Below are positions 31,771 to 41,138 of a stretch of DNA of 45,932 nt, piece by piece. The stretch is from an uncultured Oscillospiraceae bacterium. GTDB taxonomy: Bacteria > Bacillota > Clostridia > Oscillospirales > Oscillospiraceae. The translations under genes were made by a program, and so were the position numbers. The notes beneath the pieces were generated by a model, which was not told the origin of the DNA, made no database searches, and saw only the letters and a list, made by a program, of their open reading frames with translations. How positions within the stretch are numbered: the first letter of the stretch is position 1; every line of letters starts with the position of its first letter. The stretch spans positions 71,659 to 117,590 of the forward strand of contig CANQIO010000001.1 in the NCBI GenBank assembly GCA_947624065.1. Direction: 5' to 3'.

Positions 31771-32492
31771 ACGATCTCCCCCTTCCGGAACACGGGCCCG
31801 TCCCTGCACACCCGCTTGGGACCGTTTACGGTCTCGCGGGTGCATCCCACGCATGCGCCGAACCCGCAGCCCATCCGGGCCTCAAAGCTGAGCTGGCCGT
31901 CACCGGACGCCTTCTCACAGACCGCCCGGAGCATGGGCTCGGGGCCGCAGGCATAATAAAAGCTGTATCCCGGCCTCAGCGCATCAGTCACGAAGCCGGG
32001 CACGCCATAGCTGCCGTCCGCCGTGGCCACGGTCACGTCGCAGCCCAGGGCGCGGAACTCGTCCTCATAAAAGACATCGTCCCCGGTATTGAAGCCCAGC
32101 ACGGCGGAGACGCGCTTTCCCTCCGCCCGCAGCACCCTTGCCAGCCAGTAGAGGGGCGCTGTGCCGATGCCGCCGCCCAGCAGCAGGGGCCTGTCCCCGG
32201 CCAGCGCCGTGTCAAAGCCATTGCCCAGACCCGTGAGCACATCCAGCCTCTCCCCCGGTCCCATGGCCGCCATGGCCTCCGTGCCATGGCCGACGACCTT
32301 ATAGACGAGCGTGAGCGCTCCCGGCTCCCCGTCGCACACGGAGATGGGCCGGCGCAGATAATGCCCCGGCAGGGCGATGTTCACGAACTGCCCCGGCGCG
32401 GTGACGGCCGACGTGTCCCCCGCCAGGCGCATCCGGTAGACCCCGGCGGCCAGCGGGCTGTTTTCCGCGATCTCGAAAATGACCTTCTTCAT
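31758..32492 (-). CDS. pyrK: dihydroorotate dehydrogenase electron transfer subunit
   Basis: The 244-residue subunit carries FAD and a [2Fe-2S] cluster and links PyrD to NAD. The N-terminal FAD domain contains YLRRPISVCD. The NAD-side domain contains LLLGGGIGTAPLYWLA and YYACGPEPMLRAV. The cluster cysteines are in CGFGACVGCTRE and the later KRVC, that is Cys-x4-Cys-x2-Cys-x11-Cys. Its ATG is one base after the carB stop codon. Confidence 0.96.
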   Translation of the reverse strand: MKKVIFEIAENSPLAAGVYRMRLAGDTSAVTAPGQFVNIALPGHYLRRPISVCDGEPGALTLVYKVVGHGTEAMAAMGPGERLDVLTGLGNGFDTALAGDRPLLLGGGIGTAPLYWLARVLRAEGKRVSAVLGFNTGDDVFYEDEFRALGCDVTVATADGSYGVPGFVTDALRPGYSFYYACGPEPMLRAVCEKASGDGQLSFEARMGCGFGACVGCTRETVNGPKRVCRDGPVFRKGEIVWTR

Positions 32493-32493
32493 C

Positions 32494-35400
32494 TCACGCG
32501 TCGATGGTGGAGATGGTCAGCGTGGTCTCCTCCAGCACGTCCAGCAGCACCTCCACCGTATCCAGGCTGGTGAAGATGGACACGTTGTTCTCCGTGGCCA
32601 GCTGGCGGATCTTCACGCCGTCGTTGACGCCGGTCTCGCTGCCGATGTCCCGGGTGTTGATGACGTAGGCCAGGTGCCCCTGGCGGATGGCGTCGGGGAT
32701 CTCCTCGCTGCCGTCGCTGATCTTGTGCAGCACATGAGTGCGGATGCCGTTCTCCTTGAGGAAATTGGCGGTGCCGGGGGTGGCCTCGATGTTGAAGCCC
32801 AGATTATAGAACCGGCGGATCAGGGGCAGGGCCTCCTGGCGGTCCTTGCGGGCGATGGTGACGAACACCGTGCCGTAATTGAGCAGCCGCATGCCGCCGG
32901 CCTGCAGGGCCTTATAGAGGGCGCGGTTGAGCTTGTTGTCGTAGCCGATGGCCTCACCGGTGGACTTCATCTCCGGGGACAGGTAGGCGTCCATGCCCTT
33001 GAGCTTGTTGAAGGAGAACACCGGCACCTTCACGTAATAGCGCTGCTTCTCCTCCGGATAGAGGTCGAAGATGCCCTGCTCCTTCAGGCTCCGGCCCAGG
33101 ATGACCTCCGTGGCGATGTCGGCCAGGGAGTACCCGGTGGCCTTGGAGAGGAACGGCACCGTCCGGCTGGACCGGGGGTTCACCTCGATGATGTACACGT
33201 CGTCGTTCCTGTCCACGATGAACTGGATGTTATAGAGCCCCACGATGCCGATACCCAGGCCCAGCTTTTTCGCGTACTGGAGGATGACGCCCTTGACCCG
33301 GTCGGAGATGGAGAAGGTGGGATAGATGCTGATGGAGTCGCCGGAGTGGATGCCGGTGCGCTCCACCAGCTCCATGATGCCCGGCACGAACACGTCCCGG
33401 CCGTCGCAGATGGCGTCCACCTCCACCTCTTTGCCCAGGATGTACTTGTCCACCAGCACCGGCTTGTCTGCGTCGATCTCCACGGCGGTCTTGAGGTAAT
33501 GGCGCAGCTGCTCCTCGTTGGCCACGATCTGCATGGCCCGGCCGCCCAGCACGAAGGACGGCCGTACCAGCACGGGATAGCCGATCTCGGCGGCGGCCTT
33601 CACCCCCGACTCGATGTCCGTGACGGCCTGGCCGGCGGGCTGGGGGATGCCCAGATCCCGGAGGACCTTTTCAAAAGCGTCCCGGTTCTCAGCCCGCTCG
33701 ATGGCCTCGCAGTCCGTGCCGATGATCTGCACGCCCCGCTCCATCAGCGGCTGGGCCAGGTTGATGGCCGTCTGGCCGCCCAGGGAGGCAATGACGCCCT
33801 CCGGCTTTTCGAAGTCGATGATGGCCATGGCGTCCTCCGGCGTCAGGGGCTCGAAGTAGAGCTTGTCGGCGGTGGTGTAGTCGGTGGAGACGGTCTCCGG
33901 GTTGTTGTTGATGATGATGGCCTCATAACCGGCCTTTTTGATGGTCTGCACGGCGTGGACGGTGGAATAGTCGAACTCTACCCCCTGGCCGATGCGGATG
34001 GGGCCCGCCCCCAGCACCACGATCTTCTTTTTCTCCGTCAGGCGGGAGTCGTTCTTCCCGCTGTAGGAGGAATAGAGGTAGGCGATATACTTGCCGGTGT
34101 GCAGGGTGTCCACCATGCGGAACACCGGCGTGATGCCCCGGCTGCGGCGCTTTTCATAGACCTCCACCTCCGTCAGGTTCCAGAGGGAGGCGATAGTTTT
34201 GTCGGAAAAGCCCATGACCTTGGCGTCCCGAAGGGTCTGCACATCGTTGATGTTGGCCGCCAGCCGCCGCTCCATGTTCACGATCTTTTTCAGCGACTGA
34301 AGGAACAGCTCCGTGATCATGGTGGCCTTGTGGAGCGCGTCGATGCTCACGCCCCGGCGGATCAGCTCCGTCACGGCGAAAATGCCATCGTCCCGGAACT
34401 GGCGGATGTAGTCCAGCAGCTCCCCGTCGGTCATGCCGTCGAACTTGGCCATGCGGAAGTGGCACACGCCGATCTCCAGGGAGCGGACGGACTTGAGCAT
34501 GCACTCCTCCAGGGTGGAGCCGATGCCCATGACCTCGCCGGTGGCCTTCATCTGGGTGCCCAGGGTATTGGGCGCGTCGGCGAATTTATCGAAGGGGAAC
34601 CGGGGGAATTTGGCCACGATGTAGTCCAGGCTGGGTTCGATGGCGGCGGTGCCGCCGGCCACGGGGATCTCCTCCAGGGCCATGCCCATGGCGATCTTGG
34701 CGGTGACGCGGGCGATAGGATAGCCGCTGGCCTTACTGGCCAGGGCCGAGGAACGGCTGACCCGGGGGTTGACCTCGATGAGGAAATACTCGCTGGAGGT
34801 GGGGTTCAGCGCGAACTGGACGTTGCAGCCGCCCTCGATCTTCAGCTCCCGGATGATCTTGATGGCGCTGTCGTTGAGCATCTTCAGGTCATGCTCGTTC
34901 AATGACAGGATGGGCGCCACCACGATGGAGTCGCCGGTATGCACGCCCACCGGGTCCACGTTCTCCATGCCGCAGATGGTGATGGTGTGGTCGTTGGAGT
35001 CCCGCATGACCTCGAACTCGATCTCCTTGTAGCCCTTCACGCTCTTCTCCACCAGCACCTGATGCACCGGGGAGAGCTTGAAGGCGTTCAGACCGATCTC
35101 CACCAGCTCCTCCTCGTTGTTGGCAAAGCCGCCGCCGGTGCCGCCCAGAGTGAACGCCGGCCGCAGCACCACCGGATAGCCGATGTCCAGGGCGGCCTTT
35201 TTCGCCTCCTCGATGGAGTAGGTGATCTCCGAGGGGATGACGGGCTCGCCGATGGCCTGGCACATCTCTTTAAAGAGCTCCCGGTCCTCCGCCCGCTCGA
35301 TGCTCTCGCTGGGGGTGCCCAGCAGCTGCACCCGGCATTCCCGCAGGATGCCCTTTTTCTCCAGCTGCATGGCCAGGTTCAGGCCCGTCTGTCCGCCGAT

Positions 35401-35667
35401 GCCGGGGATGATGGCGTCCGGCCGCTCGTAGCGCAGGATCTTGGCCACATATTCCAGGGTCAGCGGCTCCATGTAGACCTTGTCCGCGATGGCGGTGTCG
35501 GTCATGATGGTGGCGGGATTGGAGTTGCACAGGATGACCTCGTACCCCTCCTCCTTCAGCGCCAGGCACGCCTGGGTGCCGGCGTAGTCGAATTCCGCCG
35601 CCTGGCCGATGACGATGGGGCCGGAGCCGATGATGAGCACTTTTTTGATGTCCGTTCTCTTTGCCAT
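32494..35667 (-). CDS. carB: carbamoyl phosphate synthase large subunit
   Basis: The 1057-residue protein makes carbamoyl phosphate from bicarbonate, ATP and ammonia. It begins KKVLIIGSGPIVIGQAAEFDYAG. It contains two ATP-grasp halves (the second starts near KKIVVLGAGPIRIGQGVEFDYS), an oligomerisation region, and a C-terminal MGS-like allosteric domain of about 130 residues. The start at 35667 is supported by GGAGG 6 bases upstream; the in-frame start at 35754 lies in pyrC. No carA is present beside it, so the glutaminase subunit must come from elsewhere. It lies 19 bases after pyrC. Confidence 0.97.
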   Translation of the reverse strand: MAKRTDIKKVLIIGSGPIVIGQAAEFDYAGTQACLALKEEGYEVILCNSNPATIMTDTAIADKVYMEPLTLEYVAKILRYERPDAIIPGIGGQTGLNLAMQLEKKGILRECRVQLLGTPSESIERAEDRELFKEMCQAIGEPVIPSEITYSIEEAKKAALDIGYPVVLRPAFTLGGTGGGFANNEEELVEIGLNAFKLSPVHQVLVEKSVKGYKEIEFEVMRDSNDHTITICGMENVDPVGVHTGDSIVVAPILSLNEHDLKMLNDSAIKIIRELKIEGGCNVQFALNPTSSEYFLIEVNPRVSRSSALASKASGYPIARVTAKIAMGMALEEIPVAGGTAAIEPSLDYIVAKFPRFPFDKFADAPNTLGTQMKATGEVMGIGSTLEECMLKSVRSLEIGVCHFRMAKFDGMTDGELLDYIRQFRDDGIFAVTELIRRGVSIDALHKATMITELFLQSLKKIVNMERRLAANINDVQTLRDAKVMGFSDKTIASLWNLTEVEVYEKRRSRGITPVFRMVDTLHTGKYIAYLYSSYSGKNDSRLTEKKKIVVLGAGPIRIGQGVEFDYSTVHAVQTIKKAGYEAIIINNNPETVSTDYTTADKLYFEPLTPEDAMAIIDFEKPEGVIASLGGQTAINLAQPLMERGVQIIGTDCEAIERAENRDAFEKVLRDLGIPQPAGQAVTDIESGVKAAAEIGYPVLVRPSFVLGGRAMQIVANEEQLRHYLKTAVEIDADKPVLVDKYILGKEVEVDAICDGRDVFVPGIMELVERTGIHSGDSISIYPTFSISDRVKGVILQYAKKLGLGIGIVGLYNIQFIVDRNDDVYIIEVNPRSSRTVPFLSKATGYSLADIATEVILGRSLKEQGIFDLYPEEKQRYYVKVPVFSFNKLKGMDAYLSPEMKSTGEAIGYDNKLNRALYKALQAGGMRLLNYGTVFVTIARKDRQEALPLIRRFYNLGFNIEATPGTANFLKENGIRTHVLHKISDGSEEIPDAIRQGHLAYVINTRDIGSETGVNDGVKIRQLATENNVSIFTSLDTVEVLLDVLEETTLTISTIDA

Positions 35668-35686
35668 GTTTGCCTCCAGAGTCGTT

Positions 35687-36898
35687 CTATCGTGAATACT
35701 GTTCGTTTTGATAAACCGTCTGTCCGTTCCGGACGGCCGCCACGCAGGCGCCATAGACCTCCATGCCCGCGAAGGGCGTGGCCCTTCCCTTGGAGAGGAA
35801 GTCCGCCGGGTCCACAGTATAGGGCCGGTCCAGCTCCCAGACCGCGTATTCCTCCCCCGCCGGGATGCCGAACCGCCGCCGGGGCGCGTCTGCCAGCAGC
35901 GCGACGAGCTTCTCCAGGGGCAGGATGCCCGGCCGCACCAGCTTCGTATACAGCACCGGGAACGCGGTCTCCAGCCCCACGATCCCCATGGCGCTCTTTT
36001 CCAGGCCCCGAGACTTCTCCTCCGCGCTGTGGGGCGCGTGGTCGGTGGCGATCATGTCCACGGTCCCGTCCAGCAGCCCCCCGATCAGCGCTTCCCGGTC
36101 CTCTTTCGAACGCAGGGGCGGGTTCATCTTGAACCGGCCGTCCTCCTGCAGGTCGCCCTCGTCCAGCACGAGATAGTGGGGCCCGGTCTCGCATGTCACG
36201 TCCACACCCTTGGCCTTGGCGGCGCGGATGAGGGCCACGCTCTCCTTCGTGGAGATGTGGCACACGTGGTAGGCGCAGCCGGTCTCCTTCGCCAGGCGCA
36301 GGTCCCTTTCGATCTGCCGCCACTCGCTCTCGGAGCTGATGCCCCGGTGGCCGTGGGCGGCGGCGTAGGTCCCGGCGTGGATGTATCCGCCATGCAAAAG
36401 ACTGTTGTCCTCGCAGTGGGCGGCGATGATCTTTCCCAGGCTTTTGGCCTTTTCCATGGCCGCGCGCATCATGCTCTCGGACTGCACGCCCCGGCCGTCG
36501 TCGGAGAAGGCGATCACATCCGGCGCCATGGCCTCCATATCCGCCAGGCGCTCGCCCTTCTCCCCCATCGTGATGGCTCCATAGGGATAGACGGCGACGG
36601 CCGCGTCCCGGTCGATGACGGCCCGCTCCGCCGCCAGGGTCACGGCGCTGTCCGGCACCGGGTCCAGGTTGGGCATGGCGCACACGGCGGTATAGCCCCC
36701 GCGGGCCGCCGCGGCGGAGCCGGCGGCGATGGTCTCTTTATAAGAAAAGCCCGGCTCACGAAAATGCACATGCACATCGCAAAAACCGGGCAAAACGACA
36801 TATCTGCCATCGGGGAAAGCGGGAACGGCCCCCATGGGGGGATAGAAACGGGAATAGTGCTCCGGGTCGAACAAAACGGCCTTTGCCAGCTTCTGCAC
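35687..36898 (-). CDS. pyrC: dihydroorotase
   Basis: The 403-residue amidohydrolase cyclises carbamoyl aspartate to dihydroorotate. It has the class I signature DVHVHFREPG (41-50, metal His43 and His45), AHCEDNSL, HVCHISTKES and ATDHAPHSAEEK with the catalytic Asp. The start codon is GTG, 8 bases after GGGGG; no ATG fits better. It is the first gene of the pyrimidine operon, about 55 bases after the promoter. Confidence 0.96.
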   Translation of the reverse strand: MQKLAKAVLFDPEHYSRFYPPMGAVPAFPDGRYVVLPGFCDVHVHFREPGFSYKETIAAGSAAAARGGYTAVCAMPNLDPVPDSAVTLAAERAVIDRDAAVAVYPYGAITMGEKGERLADMEAMAPDVIAFSDDGRGVQSESMMRAAMEKAKSLGKIIAAHCEDNSLLHGGYIHAGTYAAAHGHRGISSESEWRQIERDLRLAKETGCAYHVCHISTKESVALIRAAKAKGVDVTCETGPHYLVLDEGDLQEDGRFKMNPPLRSKEDREALIGGLLDGTVDMIATDHAPHSAEEKSRGLEKSAMGIVGLETAFPVLYTKLVRPGILPLEKLVALLADAPRRRFGIPAGEEYAVWELDRPYTVDPADFLSKGRATPFAGMEVYGACVAAVRNGQTVYQNEQYSR

Positions 36899-36958
36899 AG
36901 CGCGTTCCCCCTCTCGGCAACATAAGCGCGTCCCGTCAGCCGGAGCGCTATTTTCAGC

Positions 36959-36987
36959 ATTTTACCACGCCGGTGTCCGCTTGTCAA
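36959..36987 (-). promoter_or_regulatory. sigma-A promoter of the pyrimidine operon
   Basis: A consensus TTGACA (36987-36982) and TAAAAT (36964-36959) are exactly 17 bases apart on the minus strand. The leader to pyrC is only about 50 bases, too short for a PyrR-type attenuator, and none is visible. Confidence 0.85.
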
Positions 36988-37012
36988 CGAATCACAGACA
37001 GGCCGTCCCCAC

Positions 37013-37041
37013 AAAAAACGGGACCGGCCGAGGCCGGTCCC
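37013..37041 (-). terminator. intrinsic terminator of the M16 peptidase gene
   Basis: A perfect 10-bp stem (GGGACCGGCC, 37020-37029, with 37032-37041) with a 2-base loop is followed on the minus strand by TTTTTT. Confidence 0.92.
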
Positions 37042-37057
37042 TATCTATTTTTGCCAT

Positions 37058-39949
37058 TTACTGCAGGGGCTCCACGCTGTCCAGTCCCTGGCAGGCGTCC
37101 AGTACGGTCTGTCCGCCGATGACGCACACATGGCCGGCCGCGCATACCTGCTCGATGGTGTCCGCGACGGCCGTCAGCTGTTCCGGCGTGGTCCGGAGGA
37201 TCTCCCGGCGCTGCCGGTCCAGGTCCTCCTGGCCCTGTCCGTTCAGCCAGAGGCTCGCCGCCCGGCTGCCCTCCATCCAGGGAGACAGCACCGGCTCCGT
37301 GGAGGCGATGGTGCTGACGATATACTTGCCGATATCGCCGCCGGCGCACACATCCCGCAGCGCCTGGCCGGACCGGGCGAAGGTATCCAGGGTCTTGGCC
37401 GGGCTGGGGTCCCGGAAGCTGGTGAAGCCCACGTCCCCCATGGGCCGCACGGAGAGCGCCACGCCGTAAGCGCCGCCCTTCACGCGCACCTCGCTCCAGA
37501 GGTAGTCGAAGGTCAGCAGCTGCCCGGCCACCAGGGCCGCGCCGGAGAAGGCCGTGCCCAGGCTGTTGAGGTTGGCGGCCTCGGCGGCGAAGCCGATCTC
37601 CGCCGGGATGAGGAAGCCCTCCTTCTTGGCCGGCAGGGGCGCGTACGCCGCCGCCGGGCCCATGGGCGCGCTGCCCAGCACTGCCATCACATCCCGCACA
37701 AAGCCGTCGTCCCCCTGTCCGGTGAGGCTCACGGTGAGCCGCTGCCGGGTGAAGAGCTTGGCGCACAGCGCGCCCAGCTCCTGGCACAGGGCCTTGCCGG
37801 ACCGGTCGAAGTCCTTTTCCGCCGCCTGGAGCATGCGCAGCATGCTGATGCCCTGGACCGCCTCGCCCACGGCGCCCCTGGCGGAGCACTGGGCGGACAC
37901 GCGCATGGCGCCGTAGCTGTTGCCCCGCATGACGATCGTCTGCTCCAGCTCGATGCGCTCCTGGCGCAGGATGTTGTAGATATAGGCGGTGTCGTCGAAC
38001 CGGGAACGGTTGAGGATCTCGTCCAGCAGCCGGACGGCGTCCTGCTTCCGGTCGGAGAGCATGGAGAGGTTCACCGCGAGGTACGGCGTGGCCTTTGCCA
38101 GCTCATCCGGCGCGGCGCACACGTTCATCGACGCGGAGAACCGGCCCAGCGAGCCCTCCAGCTGGCTGTGCAGCTCCAGCACGGAATAGTGCTCCGTGGC
38201 CACCTGGCTCAGCAGCTTTGCCAGCAGCTTCGCCTTCTGCAGCTCCGCCGTCGGCAGATCTGCCAGGGAGAAATACAGGTCCAGATAGGTGATGCCGTCG
38301 GTCTCCACGGGCTGGTGCAGCACCGTCACGCCATCCAGTTCCTCTACATTCTGGACAAGGCGCACCCCCTTCTCCGGGATGTCGCTGACCGAGAGGACCG
38401 GCAGGCAGGCCAGCGCCTCCGGCGTGTCCGGCGCCTCCTGCCGGGCGCGCAGAGCCGCGAACTGGGCCAGTACGGCGTCGATGCGCTCCTTGTCCCAGCC
38501 GGCCTTCACCGCCGCCAAACGCTCCGCCTCCGCCTGGCGCTTTTCCGCGCCCAGGGTCTTGGAGGGCAGCATGCACACCCGCGCCGTATGGGGGTTGTCC
38601 AGCAGCGTCTGGCGCAAAAAGCCCTCGAACCAGCTGGCGTCGATCTTCGCCCGCAGGGAGGCGAACATCGCGTCAAAACGGAAGTTCTCCGCCGGGTCGC
38701 CGCCATAGAGCCAGGTGGTCATGGCGTTGATGGCGTACACCAGCCCCCGGGGCATGGTGCCGAAATCCTTCTCCCGGGTGACGAACTCCAGGCGGTTGAG
38801 GATGCTGTGCAGCCGCTCATGGTCCAGGCCGTTGTCCGCCAGGTCCGCCAAGGTCTTTTCCACCGTGGCCCAGATGCGGTCCTTGTCGGCGGGGGCGGCG
38901 TTGCGGATCACCAGCATGGCGTACAGCTGCTCGATGCCGTCCACGCCCTCGAAGGACACGTCCTCGCACAGCTCCTCGTCCAGCAGCGCCTTGGTCAGCG
39001 GCGCCTCGTTGGAGCCGCACAGGGTGCTGGTCAGCACGGAGAAAGCCATGCTCTTCTCCAGCTCGGAGAACTGCCCGAACACCCATCCGGCGGCCAGGAT
39101 GGCCTTGTTGGCCGCGTCCTCCTCCGGGCCGATCTCATAGCAGCAGGTGCTCTCCGCCGGGTGCACCGGCGCCTGCAGGGGGATGTCCGCGTCCGGATCG
39201 ATGCGCTCATAGTCCGCCAAAAAGCCGTCGATCTTCCCCAGGACGGTGTCCAGATCCATCTGGCCGTCCAGGAAGATATAGGAGTTGGAGGGGTGATAGA
39301 ACCGGGCGTGGCTGGCCAGGTAATTTTCATAGGTCAGCTCCGGGATGTGGTCCGGATGACCGCCGGACTCATAGCCGTAGCAGTTGTCCGGGAACAGCAG
39401 CCGCCCCAGCTCCCCGGACAGCACCGAATCCGGCGAGGCGAACACGCCCTTCATCTCATTGTAGACCACGCCGTTGCAGCGCAGCTCCCCCTCGGGGCTG
39501 TCCAGCTCATAGTGCCAGCCCTCCTGCAGGAAGCTGTGGGGATCGGAGATGCTCAGCGGGTGCAGCACCGCGTCCATATACACGTCGATCAGGTTCAAAA
39601 AGTCCTGGTCGTTGCGGCTGGACACGGGATACATGGTCTTGTCCGGGAAGGTCATGGCGTTGAGGAAGGTGGCCATGGAGCTCTTGAGCAGCTCCACGAA
39701 GGGCTCCTTCACCGGATATTTCTCCGAGCCGTTCAGCACCGAGTGCTCCAGAATATGGAACACGCCGGTGTCATCCTGGGGGATGGTCTTGAAGGTGATG
39801 GCAAAGGTCTTGTTATCGTCCGGCCGGTCCAGCCAGATGAGCTGCGCGCCGGTCTTGGCGTGCTCCATCCGCCACATGGTGGCCCCGATCTCCGGCAGCG
39901 CCTGAGGATACAGGACCTGGAACCCGCGGATCATATCTCTTTTTTGCAT
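37058..39949 (-). CDS. M16C (PreP/Cym1-like) zinc metallopeptidase
   Basis: The 963-residue protein matches presequence-protease-like M16C peptidases, which degrade peptides inside a closed chamber. The inverted zinc motif is HILEH (His65, Glu68, His69) in a FHILEHSVLNGSEKYPVKEPF context, and the third ligand is probably Glu165 in YNEMKGVF. The second half repeats the fold without the active site (YGVALSVRPMGDVGF). There is no signal peptide, so it should act in the cytoplasm. The start at 39949 has AAAGGAC 7 bases upstream; the longer in-frame start has no such site. A role in breaking down peptides brought in by the nearby Opp system is possible but is inference. Confidence 0.94.
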   Translation of the reverse strand: MQKRDMIRGFQVLYPQALPEIGATMWRMEHAKTGAQLIWLDRPDDNKTFAITFKTIPQDDTGVFHILEHSVLNGSEKYPVKEPFVELLKSSMATFLNAMTFPDKTMYPVSSRNDQDFLNLIDVYMDAVLHPLSISDPHSFLQEGWHYELDSPEGELRCNGVVYNEMKGVFASPDSVLSGELGRLLFPDNCYGYESGGHPDHIPELTYENYLASHARFYHPSNSYIFLDGQMDLDTVLGKIDGFLADYERIDPDADIPLQAPVHPAESTCCYEIGPEEDAANKAILAAGWVFGQFSELEKSMAFSVLTSTLCGSNEAPLTKALLDEELCEDVSFEGVDGIEQLYAMLVIRNAAPADKDRIWATVEKTLADLADNGLDHERLHSILNRLEFVTREKDFGTMPRGLVYAINAMTTWLYGGDPAENFRFDAMFASLRAKIDASWFEGFLRQTLLDNPHTARVCMLPSKTLGAEKRQAEAERLAAVKAGWDKERIDAVLAQFAALRARQEAPDTPEALACLPVLSVSDIPEKGVRLVQNVEELDGVTVLHQPVETDGITYLDLYFSLADLPTAELQKAKLLAKLLSQVATEHYSVLELHSQLEGSLGRFSASMNVCAAPDELAKATPYLAVNLSMLSDRKQDAVRLLDEILNRSRFDDTAYIYNILRQERIELEQTIVMRGNSYGAMRVSAQCSARGAVGEAVQGISMLRMLQAAEKDFDRSGKALCQELGALCAKLFTRQRLTVSLTGQGDDGFVRDVMAVLGSAPMGPAAAYAPLPAKKEGFLIPAEIGFAAEAANLNSLGTAFSGAALVAGQLLTFDYLWSEVRVKGGAYGVALSVRPMGDVGFTSFRDPSPAKTLDTFARSGQALRDVCAGGDIGKYIVSTIASTEPVLSPWMEGSRAASLWLNGQGQEDLDRQRREILRTTPEQLTAVADTIEQVCAAGHVCVIGGQTVLDACQGLDSVEPLQ

Positions 39950-40038
39950 GTTGCGTCCTTTCCGGCGGTATGGGCCGCTGCCCCGCCAATGTGTTCTTGT
40001 GCGCCGGCAGCGCCGGGCACAATGGGTGTTTCCTCCGT

Positions 40039-40044
40039 ATTTTA
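40039..40044 (-). promoter_or_regulatory. extended -10 promoter candidate for the M16 peptidase gene
   Basis: The minus strand reads TGGTAAAAT, a good -10 box with the TGn extension, 90 bases before the start codon. The -35 region (CTGACG at 19-base spacing) is weak. Confidence 0.45.
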
Positions 40045-40093
40045 CCATGTCGTGCGGTTCCGGCGTCAGCCGGGAGCGCGACTGGTATTTTGA

Positions 40094-40124
40094 GGTACAA
40101 TAGCGGCTTTTCCGCTATTGTACC
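40094..40124. repeat. perfect 13-bp inverted repeat between MBOAT and M16 genes
   Basis: GGTACAATAGCGG (40094-40106) and CCGCTATTGTACC (40112-40124) are separated by 5 bases. On the minus strand TACAAT of the first arm stands 16 bases after TTGCAT, a possible promoter whose start region would be covered by the repeat. The flanks have no strong U-tract, so an operator or an mRNA hairpin is as likely as a terminator. Confidence 0.6.
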
Positions 40125-40172
40125 ACATTTTCACTTGGATGCAACAGCTTTTCGCGCGATCCCGCCAAGCTC

Positions 40173-41138
40173 TCAGAACTGCGCGTAGATAGACTCCTGC
40201 GCCGCGATGTCCAGCGAGCAGAACAGCACCACCACCAGCACATAGTAGAGCGCCCAGCGATAGGGCCACTTCAGGCCCGCCAGCTTCTCCTGTACGTCGA
40301 TGTTCCTGTATTTCAGATAGTCCACGACGAGTACGGCCAGAAAGCTCAGCCCCATCACGGCCAGGCCGCCGGTCCCGCCCAGGGCGCTGAAATCGATCGC
40401 GCTCCGGATGCTGAAGAGGACCCCGGAGCCCAGCTGGACATGCAAGCTGTCCCCCAGCCGCATCAGGGCGTCCGGCAGGGACACTGCCCGGAAAAACAGC
40501 ATGCCGAACATCCACAGCGTCAGTGTCCGCAGCGACTGGAACGCGTGCCACCACCCGCTCTCCTCCCGGATATGCAGCCCTGTTTTCATCTTTTCAAACA
40601 CCGGCTCCAGCAGCTGCCCCGCTACGATCACGAACCAGAACCACCAGCCCTCGCCGATAATGTATTTCCAGCTGTTCCCGTGCCACAGCCCCATGCAGGA
40701 CCATAGCACCAGCATCGCCGCATAGGAGGGGATCTTCTTCCCTTTCTTCCTGCCAAATCTCCGTCTGCTGGCCGCTCCCAGCCGGATGAACGGGCCGGAC
40801 TTCAGCAGGGGATTCATGATATAGTCCCGAAGCCATGTGCCCAGGGTGATGTGCCACCGGCGCCAGAATTCCTGGATGTTCCGGGAGAAAAACGGCGCGC
40901 GGAAATTCTCCGGCAGGGTGATCCCGAAGCAGCCAGACACCCCCAGCGCGATGTCCATCATGCCGGAAAAATCCGTATACAGCTGCACAAGATACACCGC
41001 CGTGGCGACCCACACGCAGATCCCCCGGCTGGTTTCCGGCGCGGCCCACAGCCCTTCCGCAATCACCGCCGCCCGGTTGGCTATGGCCAGCTTCTTGAAG
41101 AGCCCCCAGGCGATGCGGATAAGCCCCGCCCGGAGCAT
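40173..41138 (-). pseudogene. MBOAT-family O-acyltransferase (AlgI/DltB-like), 5' end removed by insertion
   Basis: The remaining 321 residues are the C-terminal two thirds of a membrane-bound O-acyltransferase used to O-acetylate polysaccharides. Preserved are WGLFKKLAIANR, QLYTDFSGMMDIALG, LPENFRAPFFSRNI, EFWRRWHITLGTWLRDYI and the catalytic His in MGLWHGNSWK, plus several membrane helices. The N-terminal 150 or so residues are missing. Immediately upstream of the present ATG is a TAA in the same frame, and the sequence becomes the 3' end of a serine recombinase gene. The simplest reading is that a mobile element integrated into this gene; the missing 5' part should lie beyond the right edge. 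No ribosome binding site precedes the ATG. Confidence 0.85.

Noticed and set aside
36899-36958. PyrR-type attenuator in the pyrC leader
   Set aside because: The leader is only about 50 bases and contains no terminator hairpin or PyrR-binding loop.
37130-40093. A 987-residue open frame opposite the M16 peptidase
   Set aside because: Antisense shadow; the composition is repetitive and no family is recognisable.
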